A stretch of DNA of 64,000 nucleotides, from positions 1 through 64,000 of the forward strand of contig CAKQWM010000007.1 in NCBI GenBank assembly GCA_934278995.1. Reading direction: 5' to 3'. This DNA comes from an uncultured Clostridia bacterium. GTDB lineage: Bacteria; Bacillota; Clostridia; Christensenellales; Borkfalkiaceae. The notes below the pieces were generated by a model. That model saw nothing but the letters and a program-made list of their open reading frames with translations, did no database searches and was not told the origin of the DNA. Positions 47,945 through 57,791 of this stretch are shown here, in pieces (the first letter of the stretch is position 1; every line of letters starts with the position of its first letter). Position numbers and translations under genes: made by a program.

Positions 47945-50506
47945 CTATTCGCTCTTTTTGTATTCGGTTTCGAGGTTGTTGTTGTTTGCGGAAACGTATG
48001 CTCTCCACTCTGCATCGTCATACTTCGGTTGCAGATATCTTATTCCGCCAAATGCCATAAATACGTTATGTTCATCCGAAATCGCGGCAAACTTGGCGCT
48101 TGTAACGGTCGCCGAGAATTGCGAAGTCGTCATAATCGAAAAATATTTACTTAAAACAACTTCTTCGATCTTGGATAACAAAGCCATTCTCGCGGTTTCG
48201 GGAATAAAGCCCGAACCCCAATTGTAAGACTTAGGCTGATTTTTGCTTACCGCAATACCGTTTAAGCAGCAATACCAGTTGAAAACGCTCATCGTAATGG
48301 CTTCGCCGGCTCCTTCGTAATCGCCTTCCGGCATAGTGTAAGTAAGAGCCTCTTTCGAAGTATCCCACCAGGTTGAGTACATCAATCCCGCTTCGGGATC
48401 GACATAGCATTGTAAGAACCCGAACGGATCGAACGCGCCGCCCCGGAAACCTGTTCCTGTGGCAATATCGTACGAACCCGATTTGAAATCTTTTGCCCAG
48501 TTTTCACCGAAACTTGAATCGAAGGTTATATCGAGTTTACCTTCCAAAGAAGTACCTGCAACCATTTCTTCGAAAGTCTTTTTCATATAATCGTAATGAC
48601 GACGAGTATTTGCGTTATCTTCCGAGGTACCGAATTTCAATTCGATTTTCTTGGTTGCGTCATAACCATACTTTTCGGCGTTTGCGGTAAGTTCCGCATA
48701 AGCCGCTTCCACGAGTTGTTTCGAAAGCGGTCTGTTCATACCGTTCATTGCATCGTACGCCTTTTGGTAATCGGTGTAAGTGGTTGTACCGTCTGTCCAG
48801 GTACCGTCTTCTTTTTGGGTAAAGCCGTAAACGCGTAGCAAGCCTTCTTTGGCTATTTGCGTGTCACGATATACGCCGCCGTTTTCTATATCGTAGTAAT
48901 AAGAAGGACCGAGTAACCCGAAGCAAGCCTTGTGCGAAGTAAAACACGTAGCGTTGTAATCGGCTCTGTCAAGGTAGAGAGAGAATGCTTTTCTGAAGTC
49001 TTCTATTGCTAAAATACCGTTGTTTCTGCCCGCGGTTTTTAGCACGTCCAGATTTGCATATAAGTTCGTACCATAAGTACCGGTTCCGGGAGCGTATTGA
49101 GTGTATTTCGAGTTTCTGTAGTCGTCTTTATGCGCTACGTCAAGACCGATTTCATCGATTTCACCCGCTAAGAACTTAGTCCATTGAGTATTTACTTCGG
49201 AAACTTGTTCGCAGAATATCTCATCGATCTTGTACTGATTTTTGTAAAGTTCCATGTTATAGCCGTACCAGTTATCGTTTCTCGATAAAGTATAAGCCTT
49301 GCCTTTCTGGAATTGCGTTAATTTATAGGGCCCCCAACTTGCGGTGGTATCTTTATCCGAATTATAAACGGACGTATAAAGAGTTGCTCCTTCTGCGGGT
49401 TCTCTTTTACATTTTTCATAAAGATCTCTTTTTACAAGAGGCAAACTGGAAAGAGAATACGCCGCTTCGTAAGAAAGTTCACCGTTTTCCTTTTTACACT
49501 TGATGGGCGCTTCAAGACAAAGGACGATTTCGTATTTAGACGGAGCATACAAACCTACTTTTTCGAAAGAAAGTTCGGGATAAGTATATTCCACGACAAA
49601 GAAATCCAATTCTTCGTTAGGTTCGGTCTTCCAACTGTCTATTAACTTAGTCCACGTTGCGTTTAATGCTTCATCGGCAACGATTTGCGCATAGGTTTTT
49701 CCTTCAAGCGCAAGTAATTCTTCTACCGTTGCGTCAATGGGTTTATTGATTCCGTTCGCTACAAGATAGGCTGCAACTTTAGCCGCCGTCCATGCGTCAG
49801 GGAAACCGAAAGCACCACGCATACTGCATACCGCGCCACCGCGTTCTTCCTTATTTTCTTCGGAAGATGCAAGGCTGAATACGATTCTGTCGTATAATGC
49901 TTCCTCGAAAACGGTGTATGGACCATCCGCGGGGAACCAGCCGCTTTGACCTTGGTAAACGTAACTACGCGCGTTTTTAACCTGAATATTAGCGTAGTAA
50001 GTAGATGCGCGCATATTCTGGAATTTCGGATCGAGTTGCTGTTGCATCGTGTAAACGAAATCCGTTGCGTCGATAGGCGTTCCGTCGTGCCACTTCAAGT
50101 CTTGTCTTAAAGTGATCTTCCAGGCGTAACTGCCGTCGGCTTTCTGTTTATCGGTGTATCCCCATTCTTCACCGACGGTACTCGTTACGTCTTCCAGATT
50201 CGTAGCCGCCGAATAGTTAACGGTATATCCGCCCGACACGATTGCATCCGCATTGACTTCTCCGCTTGCGGTGTACTTTTTATCGCCTTCAAATTTGTAA
50301 TCGTATTCGAAGAACGACGATACCAGATAATCTAAAATTTGTGTATCGTTGTTATCTTCGTAAGTAAGTTCGTTCCAGTTGCTGGGCATCGTCACCGTAT
50401 AACTTCTATATGTGTTTACGCCTTTTCCTTCATTGTTCGGTTTACAAGCGGTAAACACGCCGACGGAAACGGCAAGAACCAGCAAAACTGCCAATAGTTT
50501 TTTCAT
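47945..50506 (-). CDS. oppA: Peptide-binding lipoprotein OppA-like (SBP family 5)
   Basis: A substrate-binding lipoprotein of 853 residues with lipobox VFTAC. SBP_bac_5 features include WKITLRQDLKWHDGTPIDATDFVYTM (split here: DLKWHDGTPIDATDF), GPYKLTQFQKGKAYTLSRN and LYLDRADYNA. It is long for the family (500-650 usual). Extra material lies at about residues 190-330 and may fit the enlarged OppC external domain. CGGAGG precedes the ATG. It heads the opp operon; the promoter is about 580 nt upstream behind a palindromic element. Confidence 0.9.
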   Translation of the reverse strand: MKKLLAVLLVLAVSVGVFTACKPNNEGKGVNTYRSYTVTMPSNWNELTYEDNNDTQILDYLVSSFFEYDYKFEGDKKYTASGEVNADAIVSGGYTVNYSAATNLEDVTSTVGEEWGYTDKQKADGSYAWKITLRQDLKWHDGTPIDATDFVYTMQQQLDPKFQNMRASTYYANIQVKNARSYVYQGQSGWFPADGPYTVFEEALYDRIVFSLASSEENKEERGGAVCSMRGAFGFPDAWTAAKVAAYLVANGINKPIDATVEELLALEGKTYAQIVADEALNATWTKLIDSWKTEPNEELDFFVVEYTYPELSFEKVGLYAPSKYEIVLCLEAPIKCKKENGELSYEAAYSLSSLPLVKRDLYEKCKREPAEGATLYTSVYNSDKDTTASWGPYKLTQFQKGKAYTLSRNDNWYGYNMELYKNQYKIDEIFCEQVSEVNTQWTKFLAGEIDEIGLDVAHKDDYRNSKYTQYAPGTGTYGTNLYANLDVLKTAGRNNGILAIEDFRKAFSLYLDRADYNATCFTSHKACFGLLGPSYYYDIENGGVYRDTQIAKEGLLRVYGFTQKEDGTWTDGTTTYTDYQKAYDAMNGMNRPLSKQLVEAAYAELTANAEKYGYDATKKIELKFGTSEDNANTRRHYDYMKKTFEEMVAGTSLEGKLDITFDSSFGENWAKDFKSGSYDIATGTGFRGGAFDPFGFLQCYVDPEAGLMYSTWWDTSKEALTYTMPEGDYEGAGEAITMSVFNWYCCLNGIAVSKNQPKSYNWGSGFIPETARMALLSKIEEVVLSKYFSIMTTSQFSATVTSAKFAAISDEHNVFMAFGGIRYLQPKYDDAEWRAYVSANNNNLETEYKKSE

Positions 50507-50650
50507 TTTTTTAAAAACCTCCGTTTTAATTTTTTATTTTTAACGCTATCAAACGCGACTTGTTTTTTTAATTTCGAACGCAAACGGTGATATCTCCGTC
50601 CTGAAAAATAAACAAGGCGCGCTTTTTAACGATTTTTTAGCCCTTCGGTT

Positions 50651-50942
50651 AGGGATTCCAATCATTATCACTAATTATTTTTGCGGGAATAAATCGGTTT
50701 TTGCTGTGTTAAACTCCCATCACCGTACGTATAGTACGCTTTCGGTCGTTTGCCTTGCAAAAACTTAACCTAAATCGGCGATTTCTTCGCCGCAAAAATG
50801 CTTCGCACCGAAAAGAGCGCATTTTCAGATGATTTTTCGTGAGCGTAAGGGATGCCGTACTATCCGTACTGCGACCGAGCGGTCACGGAAAAGGGCTGAA
50901 AAGTCGCCTTTTCGGTAATTAGCGATGACGAATGGAATCCCT
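50651..50942. repeat. 292-bp imperfect palindromic (MITE-like) element in the opp leader
   Basis: The ends are imperfect inverted repeats of 27 bp (AGGGATTCCAATCATTATC against AGGGATTCCATTCGTCATC, then CTAATTA). Inside, GTACGTATAGTACG (about 50733) is complementary to CGTACTATCCGTAC (about 50858) with one mismatch, and CGGCGATTTCTTCGCCG (50776-50792) forms an apical hairpin. The whole segment can fold as one long hairpin. It lies between the opp promoter and oppA, so it would be in the mRNA leader. It has no ORF. Confidence 0.6.
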
Positions 50943-51625
50943 ATCTTCGCGACGCCGAAAATTCCATATTTTTGACACCGCTTTTTTCTTCGTTTATCGG
51001 CGCTGTTTTTTGTTGTTTAAAATATAGCATTTCATCTGTTTAAAATATAAAAACAGTTGCGTGTGTCGTAAAAACAGGATATGTACAATAATACCCGAAG
51101 TTTTCTTCCGTGTCAAATTTTTTTTGCCTTTTTTCGGCTTTTTGGCGTTTTTTGTGCAACTTGCACAAAGAAATAAGTTTAAAAGTTTACTTGTTTGCCT
51201 TTTAGAAACAATAATGCAATATAATTGATATTATATACCGTTTTCGGGCAATTTTTTGTATTTTATACAGTAAAATAATCGACAAATGTCTTAACTACAC
51301 GTACAGTTTTTCGCATTTAAAAAACATTTTTTGTCATAAAAGCGGTTTTTGCTGTCATTTTTTTACTTCTTTTGCGATTGTTTAGTGCATATTTGAAACG
51401 TAAGTTTTGCCTTACGGGTTTTTACTTATAAGTTTTTTCTTCTAAATCGATTTTGCGTATTTTCCGCCGATACTATTCCGCCGCCGCGCAAAAAAACACG
51501 GTTGTTTGCGTTTTTAATGCGCGCAAACAGCCGTTACCTGTTAAGTTTTACAATCCGTAATTTTTAAAATTAAATTTTACGGTTAAATTTTGCGATTCGC
51601 GGTTTTCTTTTTTGAACGAAACCGC
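50943..51625. other. AT-rich intergenic region with opp promoter
   Basis: Besides the promoter at 51088-51116 there are T-rich runs and no ORF, repeat or terminator that can be supported. Confidence 0.5.
51088..51116 (-). promoter_or_regulatory. Sigma-A promoter of the opp operon
   Basis: On the minus strand TTGACA (51116-51111), 17 nt, TATTAT (51093-51088). Confidence 0.6.
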
Positions 51626-52441
51626 TTACGCTTCGGGGTTTTGGGTATGTATCGTTTCGTCCTCGAGCGTCAACCAGATTTCTTTTACTTTATTATCCGG
51701 AAGCGAAACGGCTAATACTGCGCCGCTGAAATCGCTTGTGGCGGAGAACTTCAATTGCGTAACGTTACGCGGAATTTCAATCTGCGTCCACTTTTCTCCT
51801 GCGGCGAATTTTAACTGCTCCACGACTTCGATTCCGCCTGAGCCGACGTTTTCGACGTAATAAACCTTGTTCCATTTCTCATACACGTTCACTTTAAGCG
51901 GCGCGACGGATTTTTCCCAGTGGGCTACGATATTTACTTCCTGATTAGCGTAATCGATAAATTCTTGTTTTGCTTCTTCGGAAAGCGAGTAGGTAAGGGT
52001 TATTCTTATTGCTTCGTTTGTCAGTTCTTTTACAAAGCCGACGGGGGCTTCTTCGCCCTGTTTTATGATTTTATCCGAGTCTATAGGTTCGTTTCCGCAC
52101 TTTGCCGTTATTTTAAGAACGTCGGAAAGTTGCTTCGTCGCCCCGAGGGTTTTCTGAACGACTTCGATATAAAACTTGCCGTGAGTAAATTCGTCGGCGT
52201 TAAGGTCGTCTTTGTATTTCGTATTGCTTAAAACTATCGTAACGCTTTCTTCGGTGTCGGGCGTAAGCACTTTCGCTTCCGTTTCGCCTTCGCCACCGAC
52301 GGTAAGTTCCACTATTTCGCCGAAGCCCAAAGTAACTTCTACGGTTTCGGCGTCTCTTCTGTACATAGAGAAGGCAACCGCAACGATTATCAGACATAGC
52401 GACACCGCCGCCGCTTTCAAGAAAAATATTCTGTCTTTCAT
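51626..52441 (-). CDS. Exported beta-rich protein, 271 residues
   Basis: Not assigned to a family. A signal or anchor segment (LKAAAVSLCLIIVAVAFSMY) is followed by an acidic, Thr/Val/Glu-rich ectodomain with likely beta-sandwich modules (AETVEVTLGFGEIVELTVGG, VTIVLSNTKY) and an aromatic C-terminal part. The fold type recalls TasA/camelysin proteins, but the GFAAW signal is missing. AGGTAACGC precedes the ATG, which overlaps the stop of the 170-residue gene by 4 nt, so the pair is translationally coupled. Surface location is inferred. Confidence 0.7.
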   Translation of the reverse strand: MKDRIFFLKAAAVSLCLIIVAVAFSMYRRDAETVEVTLGFGEIVELTVGGEGETEAKVLTPDTEESVTIVLSNTKYKDDLNADEFTHGKFYIEVVQKTLGATKQLSDVLKITAKCGNEPIDSDKIIKQGEEAPVGFVKELTNEAIRITLTYSLSEEAKQEFIDYANQEVNIVAHWEKSVAPLKVNVYEKWNKVYYVENVGSGGIEVVEQLKFAAGEKWTQIEIPRNVTQLKFSATSDFSGAVLAVSLPDNKVKEIWLTLEDETIHTQNPEA

Positions 52442-52950
52442 GCGTTACCTCCCGCGGAAGTAAACGCAACTTCCATTTTTCCGCCTATTGCGGTTAATTC
52501 GGAAACGCCGTATCTTTCGCCGCTTTGTTTGGGCGTAAGATATATCCTGACGAGGTAATGCGTCGTTTCGTTTATCCCGTCTATTTTTATCTCACCCGCG
52601 CCGATCTGCGTTTTTAACGCGGTTTCGGTGTCGTCGTCGCCGAAAATAGCAAAAGTTACGTTGTCAAGCGTCATGGTTTCGCTTTCATCGGTAAGTTTGA
52701 GCCTCAGCGTTGCGTTTGCGTTTTCGCCCGAACCCGACGATTTTGCGATTTTTGCCGTAATCGCGTAATTTACGCCGTCTTCGGTCAGGGTAAGACTTGC
52801 CGTTTGCGCCGTGCGGTCGAGCGATAATATTATCGCGTGATCGGTTTTAACGCCGAAGTGCCGTTCCGCATCGAAATACGACGTCGCCATGATTCCCATA
52901 ATACCGAAAACACACAGCGCCATGCCGAGTAGCATTGTCACTTTTTTCAT
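52438..52950 (-). CDS. Exported protein, 170 residues
   Basis: Not assigned. The N-terminus MKKVTMLLGMALCVFGIMGIMATSYFD is a signal peptide or anchor. The mature part shows alternating beta-type sequence (TASLTLTEDGVNYAITAKIA) and a Gly/Ser loop. There is no cysteine in the mature part and no C-terminal anchor. AAGGAG precedes the ATG. It forms a two-gene unit with the 271-residue exported protein; the two may assemble together, possibly as pseudopilin-like or fibre subunits, which is a guess. Confidence 0.7.
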   Translation of the reverse strand: MKKVTMLLGMALCVFGIMGIMATSYFDAERHFGVKTDHAIILSLDRTAQTASLTLTEDGVNYAITAKIAKSSGSGENANATLRLKLTDESETMTLDNVTFAIFGDDDTETALKTQIGAGEIKIDGINETTHYLVRIYLTPKQSGERYGVSELTAIGGKMEVAFTSAGGNA

Positions 52951-53261
52951 CTGTACTTTTTACTCCTTGGTTTTTTATCTTTTGTTTTTTAACGCCTCCC
53001 GAAAATCGTCAGCGACCGAAAGGTTTTTCTTAAGTAAAACAGTCGGCTCTAAACTCAATTAAACCGTTCGGCAGCCGAGAAGCGAAACAAAACCGTTTTT
53101 TAACGAAAAGGTCTTTTTATCATCTTTATATAAAGTCGCCCTCAACCGCCCGTTTTTCGGTAAAATACGCCGTTAACGGGCTTATAGGTCGTTTTTTATA
53201 TCCACCGACCAAAGTCGGGAAACCGTTTGTTTTATCTGATAAGCCGTCGGGCTTAATACGT
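52951..53261. other. Intergenic region with one dispersed motif
   Basis: Contains a CTATAAGCCCGTTAACGGC motif on the minus strand (53169-53191), which could act as a compact terminator for the permease gene. Nothing else was recognised. Confidence 0.45.
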
Positions 53262-54686
53262 TTATTTCTTTTTCTTAAAGGAAAAATCCATATCGTCGGG
53301 AAGAACGAGGCTTAAAACGACTGAGATTACGAACATATTGAGAACGTTATTTGAAAGCATGCCCGCAAGATAGTTTAAGTTTATAGATTTTAAATAGTCA
53401 AACAGCCCGGTAACCGTTGTTATGCCGTAGCCAAGACATATCGAAAGCGACAAAATAAGCACGTTTTTTGGAGAAAACCCTTGTTTTGCGCACATTTCCA
53501 TACCGACGACGGCGATTGACCCGAAAAGCGTTACTATGGTTCCGCCCATTACGGCGTCGGGGATAGTCAGCAAAAAGTCGGAAACAATCGGAAAAAACGA
53601 AGCGATCGTCAAAAATACCGCGCCCGTAAACAGGGTAAAACGGTTGATTATTTTGGTTTGCGTAACTATGCCCACGTTTTGTGCGTAAACCGTAACGGGA
53701 AGCGCGCCGAAAAGCGAGCATAAGCACGAATCGACGTTGACGGTTACTACCGTTCCGGTAATTTCGCGGTCGGTCGGATCGCGTTCTAAACAGTTTTTAC
53801 AAATCGCCGTAGCGCCGCCTATTCCTTCGGCAACCGACATCAGATAAAACACCGTGGTAAGTATAATCGCCTGAAAATCGAATCTGAGTTTGGTTACGTC
53901 TATAATTTTAGGATAAGAAATCACGTCCGACACGCTTTTGACGTTCAATGCGGAAAAATCTATGATTCCCGGTATGAACAAACAGACGATATACCCCGCT
54001 ATAAGCCCGAAAACGATGTTTAAACTCTTATAAACGCCTTTGGCGAATATTTGCCAGAGTATCCCCGATACAAGGGTTACCGCCGCCACGACGGGATATG
54101 CGTAGTACGGCGCGGCGGTTTCGACGCCCTTGGATATTTTATCTATCACGCCCGAGCCGCCCAAAAATTGCGTTGCCCCGCTGTTTAAAAGGCTTAACCC
54201 TATAGCAAGCACGACCACGCAAGGGACAATCGGCTTTATCGCCCTTCCCCACCATTTAACGAAAAGACAAAGCACCGCGGAAATAAAACCGCCCGCCAGC
54301 GCCGAACCTAAAATCACGTAATAGCCCGCTTCTCCACCGCCGTGCGAAAGCCCTATGGTTATAAACACACCTACGTAAGTGAAAGAGGTTCCCACCACTA
54401 CGGGAAGCCTCGCGCCGACAAGAAGTTGGATTATCGTGCCTATTCCCGCCGTGAAAAGAGCGCCCGTCAGAGCCTCGGTCGCAAGTTTGCTTCCGTAAAG
54501 CCCCATTGCGCCGAATACTATTAAAAGCGGCGTTACGTTGGAAACAAACATCGCCAGTACGTGCTGAAGCCCGAAAGGCATCGCCCTTTTTAACGGCACC
54601 CTTCCGTCGAGCCTGAAAGCATTGTCCGCTTCCGTATTTTTTGTAAAAACGGATTTTATTCCGTCAAGCAAATCTTTAAAAAACAT
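53262..54686 (-). CDS. Uracil/xanthine permease (NCS2 family)
   Basis: 474-residue nucleobase:cation symporter 2 protein. MPFGLQHVLAMFVSNVTPLL at the start, VVGTSFTYVGVFITIG, the Q/E-containing EGIGGATAICKNC region and VMGGTIVTLFGSIAVVGMEM are family blocks. About 12-14 membrane helices are predicted. Members take up uracil, xanthine, uric acid or hypoxanthine; which one cannot be told from sequence by eye. The gene stands alone with only a weak ribosome site (GAAAAAGAA). Confidence 0.9.
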   Translation of the reverse strand: MFFKDLLDGIKSVFTKNTEADNAFRLDGRVPLKRAMPFGLQHVLAMFVSNVTPLLIVFGAMGLYGSKLATEALTGALFTAGIGTIIQLLVGARLPVVVGTSFTYVGVFITIGLSHGGGEAGYYVILGSALAGGFISAVLCLFVKWWGRAIKPIVPCVVVLAIGLSLLNSGATQFLGGSGVIDKISKGVETAAPYYAYPVVAAVTLVSGILWQIFAKGVYKSLNIVFGLIAGYIVCLFIPGIIDFSALNVKSVSDVISYPKIIDVTKLRFDFQAIILTTVFYLMSVAEGIGGATAICKNCLERDPTDREITGTVVTVNVDSCLCSLFGALPVTVYAQNVGIVTQTKIINRFTLFTGAVFLTIASFFPIVSDFLLTIPDAVMGGTIVTLFGSIAVVGMEMCAKQGFSPKNVLILSLSICLGYGITTVTGLFDYLKSINLNYLAGMLSNNVLNMFVISVVLSLVLPDDMDFSFKKKK

Positions 54687-54876
54687 TTCTTTTTCAGGTA
54701 AAGTAAATTTTTGCGCTATGGTCCGCCAAAATTAACGACGAACCGAAATTTGTTGTTAAAAGTTCGATTTATTTGTTGTTAAAGGTTCAATTTGAAAGTA
54801 AAAAGTGTAACGCTGTAAAAAGTTTAATTCAAAAGTAACAGGTCAAAAGCAAAAGTTAATTTAAAACAGGTCGCGG

Positions 54877-55425
54877 TTACTTAAAGTTTATAATCGCGTT
54901 CACGTTGTCTATGATGAATTCCTGAGCCTTTTTATCGTACACGATGACTCGGTATTCTCCGCCATACCCGTTTCTGAGCTCGATCGATATTCCGAGTTTA
55001 TTCCCTTTTTCGGTGGGTATTTTTACCTTTTTGCCGTTTTCGACGGTTTCTTCTATGACGTTGACGCTAATAAGCCAATTCATAACCTGCCTGAACGGCA
55101 ACTTTTTCATTACGTCGGCGTCTATCAGTTCGTTGATTCTTTTGACTATCTCGCTTACGGTTATCGGATAAGAAGAATAACAAAAGTCGTTTAATCGTTC
55201 TTCGGTTACGTCAAAATCTTGTTTTTGGGCTTTTTTAACGGAAAATGCGCCGTCGCTTTCTATCGCTTGCCGTAATATGTCCGAAACGAAGAAAAAACAC
55301 CTTGCTATTCTGACGTTGTTCACAACGTCGCTTTCGGAAACCGGACTGTCGTCAATCGGATTTATCCCGTTGGCAAGTTTGTCTATAAAAGTCTTGGCGT
55401 AGGCGATTTTTTCTTTTTCCGTCAT
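54877..55425 (-). CDS. Conserved hypothetical protein, 182 residues
   Basis: No family recognised. A soluble protein starting MTEKEKIAYAKTFIDKLANGINPI, with a central VRIARCFFFVSDILRQAIE helix and a C-terminal beta region (NKLGISIELRNGYGGEYRVI). The layout, with a helical head and a compact tail, could be a regulator or a nucleic acid-associated protein. GAAGGTGG precedes the ATG. It is monocistronic, between the NCS2 permease and a MATE gene, and is not clearly linked to either. Confidence 0.7.
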   Translation of the reverse strand: MTEKEKIAYAKTFIDKLANGINPIDDSPVSESDVVNNVRIARCFFFVSDILRQAIESDGAFSVKKAQKQDFDVTEERLNDFCYSSYPITVSEIVKRINELIDADVMKKLPFRQVMNWLISVNVIEETVENGKKVKIPTEKGNKLGISIELRNGYGGEYRVIVYDKKAQEFIIDNVNAIINFK

Positions 55426-55683
55426 ATTTTTCCACCTTCGTATAACCCGCCTTTATCACTCCTTGATAAACGTTTTTTATCGTTTATTCGACGGCTAAGC
55501 CGTTATTTGCGGGAAAATACGTTTTTTATATCGTTACAATTATACCTTGTTTTATATACGTTGTCAACCGCGTTTTCAAAAAAGTCGGGTTTTTGTGTTT
55601 TACGCGGTAATTATCGCCGTTAATACGTCGGTCTTCGTAAACAGAGAACTTTTTGAATTTTTAGAAGTCAAAGATTCCGTTCG

Positions 55684-57054
55684 TCATCGATAATGTTCGG
55701 AATCCTTGTCTGAAGGTTCTTTTTCGCGTTTTAAAAAACTTACTAAAAAAGGTATGCTTATAAGCCCCGAAATCACGTCGGCAATGCCTTGGGAGGATTG
55801 AATACCGAAAAGTTTGAAACAAGAAGTCGAAACAATCAGAACGGGAATGAACACAAGCCCCGATCTTAACAGCGCGAGAAAGGATGCTACTTCAGATTTT
55901 CTGATGCTTTGAAACAGCATGTTTGCCGTCGTTGAGGATGGCAAAAAAAGCAAGCCTAAGGAGGCGAACCTTAAAGCCGTCGCGCCTATATTTATAACTT
56001 CCGGCGTTTTTTGAAAAACGCTTATAATTTCGGGCGCGAATATTACGCCGACGAGCGAAAAAGCGCCGACTATAACGGTGGAAAAAACCCAGGTAAAAAC
56101 CAAGCCTTGTTTTACGCGTCCCGTTTTAGCGGCGCTGTAATTAAACGAAGCAACGGGTTGCAGACCTTGACCTATCCCTATGCCGACAGCCAGAACGAAC
56201 GACGTATAGCGGTTTACTATGCTGACTGCGGCAATTGCGCTGTCGCCGAAAGGTTTGGTTAAATTGTTTAAGATACCGTTTGAAACCGAAGCAAGTCCCT
56301 GTCGGATAAGAGAAGGAAAACCGCCTTTTAATATATTCAGAAAAACTATCTTGTTTAATTTTACCGCTTTAAGTTTTATCGAGCCTTGCGCCTTTTTGAC
56401 GTACAAAACGAGAAGTATCGTAAACCCGACTACCTGAGAAACCGCGGTGGAAAGCCCCGCTCCGTAAATGCCCGTATGCAACTTCATTACCAGAAGATAA
56501 TCGCCCAAAATATTCAGAACGCCGCCGAAGGTAAGCCCTATCATGGAAAAGAAGGCGATGCCCTCGTATCGTAAGTTATTGTTGAGTATTAAAGAACAGA
56601 TCATGAACGGACACGATACCAAAACCCAGAAACCGTAACTTTCGGCGTGCGGAAGTATGGTCTCGGTACTTCCCAAAAAGCGCATAAAGGGCGTTAAAAA
56701 GATAAGCCCGAAAACCGTCAGAATCACTCCCGAAAAAAGCCCCGTAAAAAACGCCGTCGAAACGTAAGTCGTCGCGGTATCGGCATCTTTTTCGGCAAGC
56801 GCTTTGGCGCAGTAGGTTCCCGATCCGTGTCCGAGCATAAAGGCAATAGCCTGTATTATAGCCTGAAGGGTAAAAAGCACCCCCGTAGCCGCTTGCGCGC
56901 TTTCATCGATAGTCCCCACGAAATAGGTATCGGCAAGGTTATAAAAGTTCGTTATCAGCATGGATATCGTCGTGGGAAGCCCGAGTTTAAGTATAAGTTT
57001 ATGGACGGGCGTTTCCGTCATTTTTTTATAGTAGCCGTCAATATTAGTCATCAT
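55684..57054 (-). CDS. MATE family efflux transporter
   Basis: A second MATE exporter, about 456 residues from the chosen start. ETPVHKLILKLGLPTTISML, YNLADTYFVGTI, GHGSGTYCAKAL, GIYGAGLSTAVSQVVG and GIGQGLQPVASFNYSAAK mark the family. It is of the NorM/DinF-like class and only distantly similar to the MATE at 37479. The start is uncertain: ATG 57054 (or 57051) matches family N-termini but lacks a clear ribosome site, and the frame extends to a GTG at 57135. Substrate unknown. Confidence 0.88.
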   Translation of the reverse strand: MMTNIDGYYKKMTETPVHKLILKLGLPTTISMLITNFYNLADTYFVGTIDESAQAATGVLFTLQAIIQAIAFMLGHGSGTYCAKALAEKDADTATTYVSTAFFTGLFSGVILTVFGLIFLTPFMRFLGSTETILPHAESYGFWVLVSCPFMICSLILNNNLRYEGIAFFSMIGLTFGGVLNILGDYLLVMKLHTGIYGAGLSTAVSQVVGFTILLVLYVKKAQGSIKLKAVKLNKIVFLNILKGGFPSLIRQGLASVSNGILNNLTKPFGDSAIAAVSIVNRYTSFVLAVGIGIGQGLQPVASFNYSAAKTGRVKQGLVFTWVFSTVIVGAFSLVGVIFAPEIISVFQKTPEVINIGATALRFASLGLLFLPSSTTANMLFQSIRKSEVASFLALLRSGLVFIPVLIVSTSCFKLFGIQSSQGIADVISGLISIPFLVSFLKREKEPSDKDSEHYR

Positions 57055-57401
57055 AAATAGTTTAATCTTAATTTTTAAAAAAGGCAACGCTTTTTGACGT
57101 TTATGGCAAAAACTTTGCAAAGCGTAAGAAGGCACGACTTAATTTTAAAACGATAATACTTAAGCGACGGAAGCGATAAAACTTAAGCGGCAACAGCGTA
57201 AAACAAACCGCTTGCCCGCCGCCGAAAAATTACGCCATTAAAAACCTCGACGGGTAGGAAAATCTCGTAAACGCTAAAAATTTGCGGATAATCGGCTTAT
57301 AGCGTAATTTTTATATAAAAACGCTCTCGCCTGAAATTTCGGACGAGAGCGTTTTTTTAGATATGAAAGCCGTGTTTTTTGCTTTCTTTAGTGTTTTCAA
57401 A
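57055..57401. other. Intergenic region with terminator
   Basis: Holds one dispersed CTATAAGCCGATTATCCGC-type motif on the minus strand (57284-57312) and the terminator at 57317-57358. No gene or clear promoter for the MATE gene was seen. Confidence 0.5.
57317..57358. terminator. Terminator of the V-ATPase operon
   Basis: AAAACGCTCTCG pairs perfectly with CGAGAGCGTTTT around a 15-nt loop; T-runs occur in both directions. Confidence 0.85.
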
Positions 57402-57788
57402 CTATACGATTTTGTTTTTCTCTTTATCGGGTTCTTTTAACGTAGCGGGCGTTTTGTTTTTCAGTAAGTTTTTGATTTCCCACTGAATAAAGATTGAAAG
57501 CGCCGCCATTAAAACGATAATGCTTCCCAAAATCAGAAGTTCTTTGATATCGCGTACTATTAACGTTCTTAAAACTTCGCTTCCGAGTTTAAATTCGAGA
57601 GCGAGCGCAATACCCTCGGAAACTTCAAGCCCTACGTTTTCCGTTTTCCGAAAAAGTCTTATCAACGACCTTATTATGGTAAAACAAATTATGCCTGCGC
57701 TTATTATTTCGATAACTATCACGGCAAACTTGATAACGTATTCGTAAACTAAATAAAAACTATTGTAAAAACCTTCTATATTTTCCAT
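57402..57788 (-). CDS. DUF1622 family membrane protein
   Basis: 128 residues. Three hydrophobic segments and the family block ALALEFKLGSEVLRTLIVRD followed by LLILGSIIVLMAALSIFIQWEI are diagnostic of DUF1622. The function is unknown. AAAGG precedes the ATG, 3 nt after the ntpD stop, so it is co-transcribed and probably coupled with the V-ATPase operon as its last gene. A terminator follows. Its position suggests a link to ion handling, by context only. Confidence 0.85.
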   Translation of the reverse strand: MENIEGFYNSFYLVYEYVIKFAVIVIEIISAGIICFTIIRSLIRLFRKTENVGLEVSEGIALALEFKLGSEVLRTLIVRDIKELLILGSIIVLMAALSIFIQWEIKNLLKNKTPATLKEPDKEKNKIV

Positions 57789-57791
57789 AAA

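Noticed and set aside
50651..50942. Riboswitch in the opp leader
   Set aside because: No conserved core of a known riboswitch class was recognised; long-range symmetry fits a palindromic element better.
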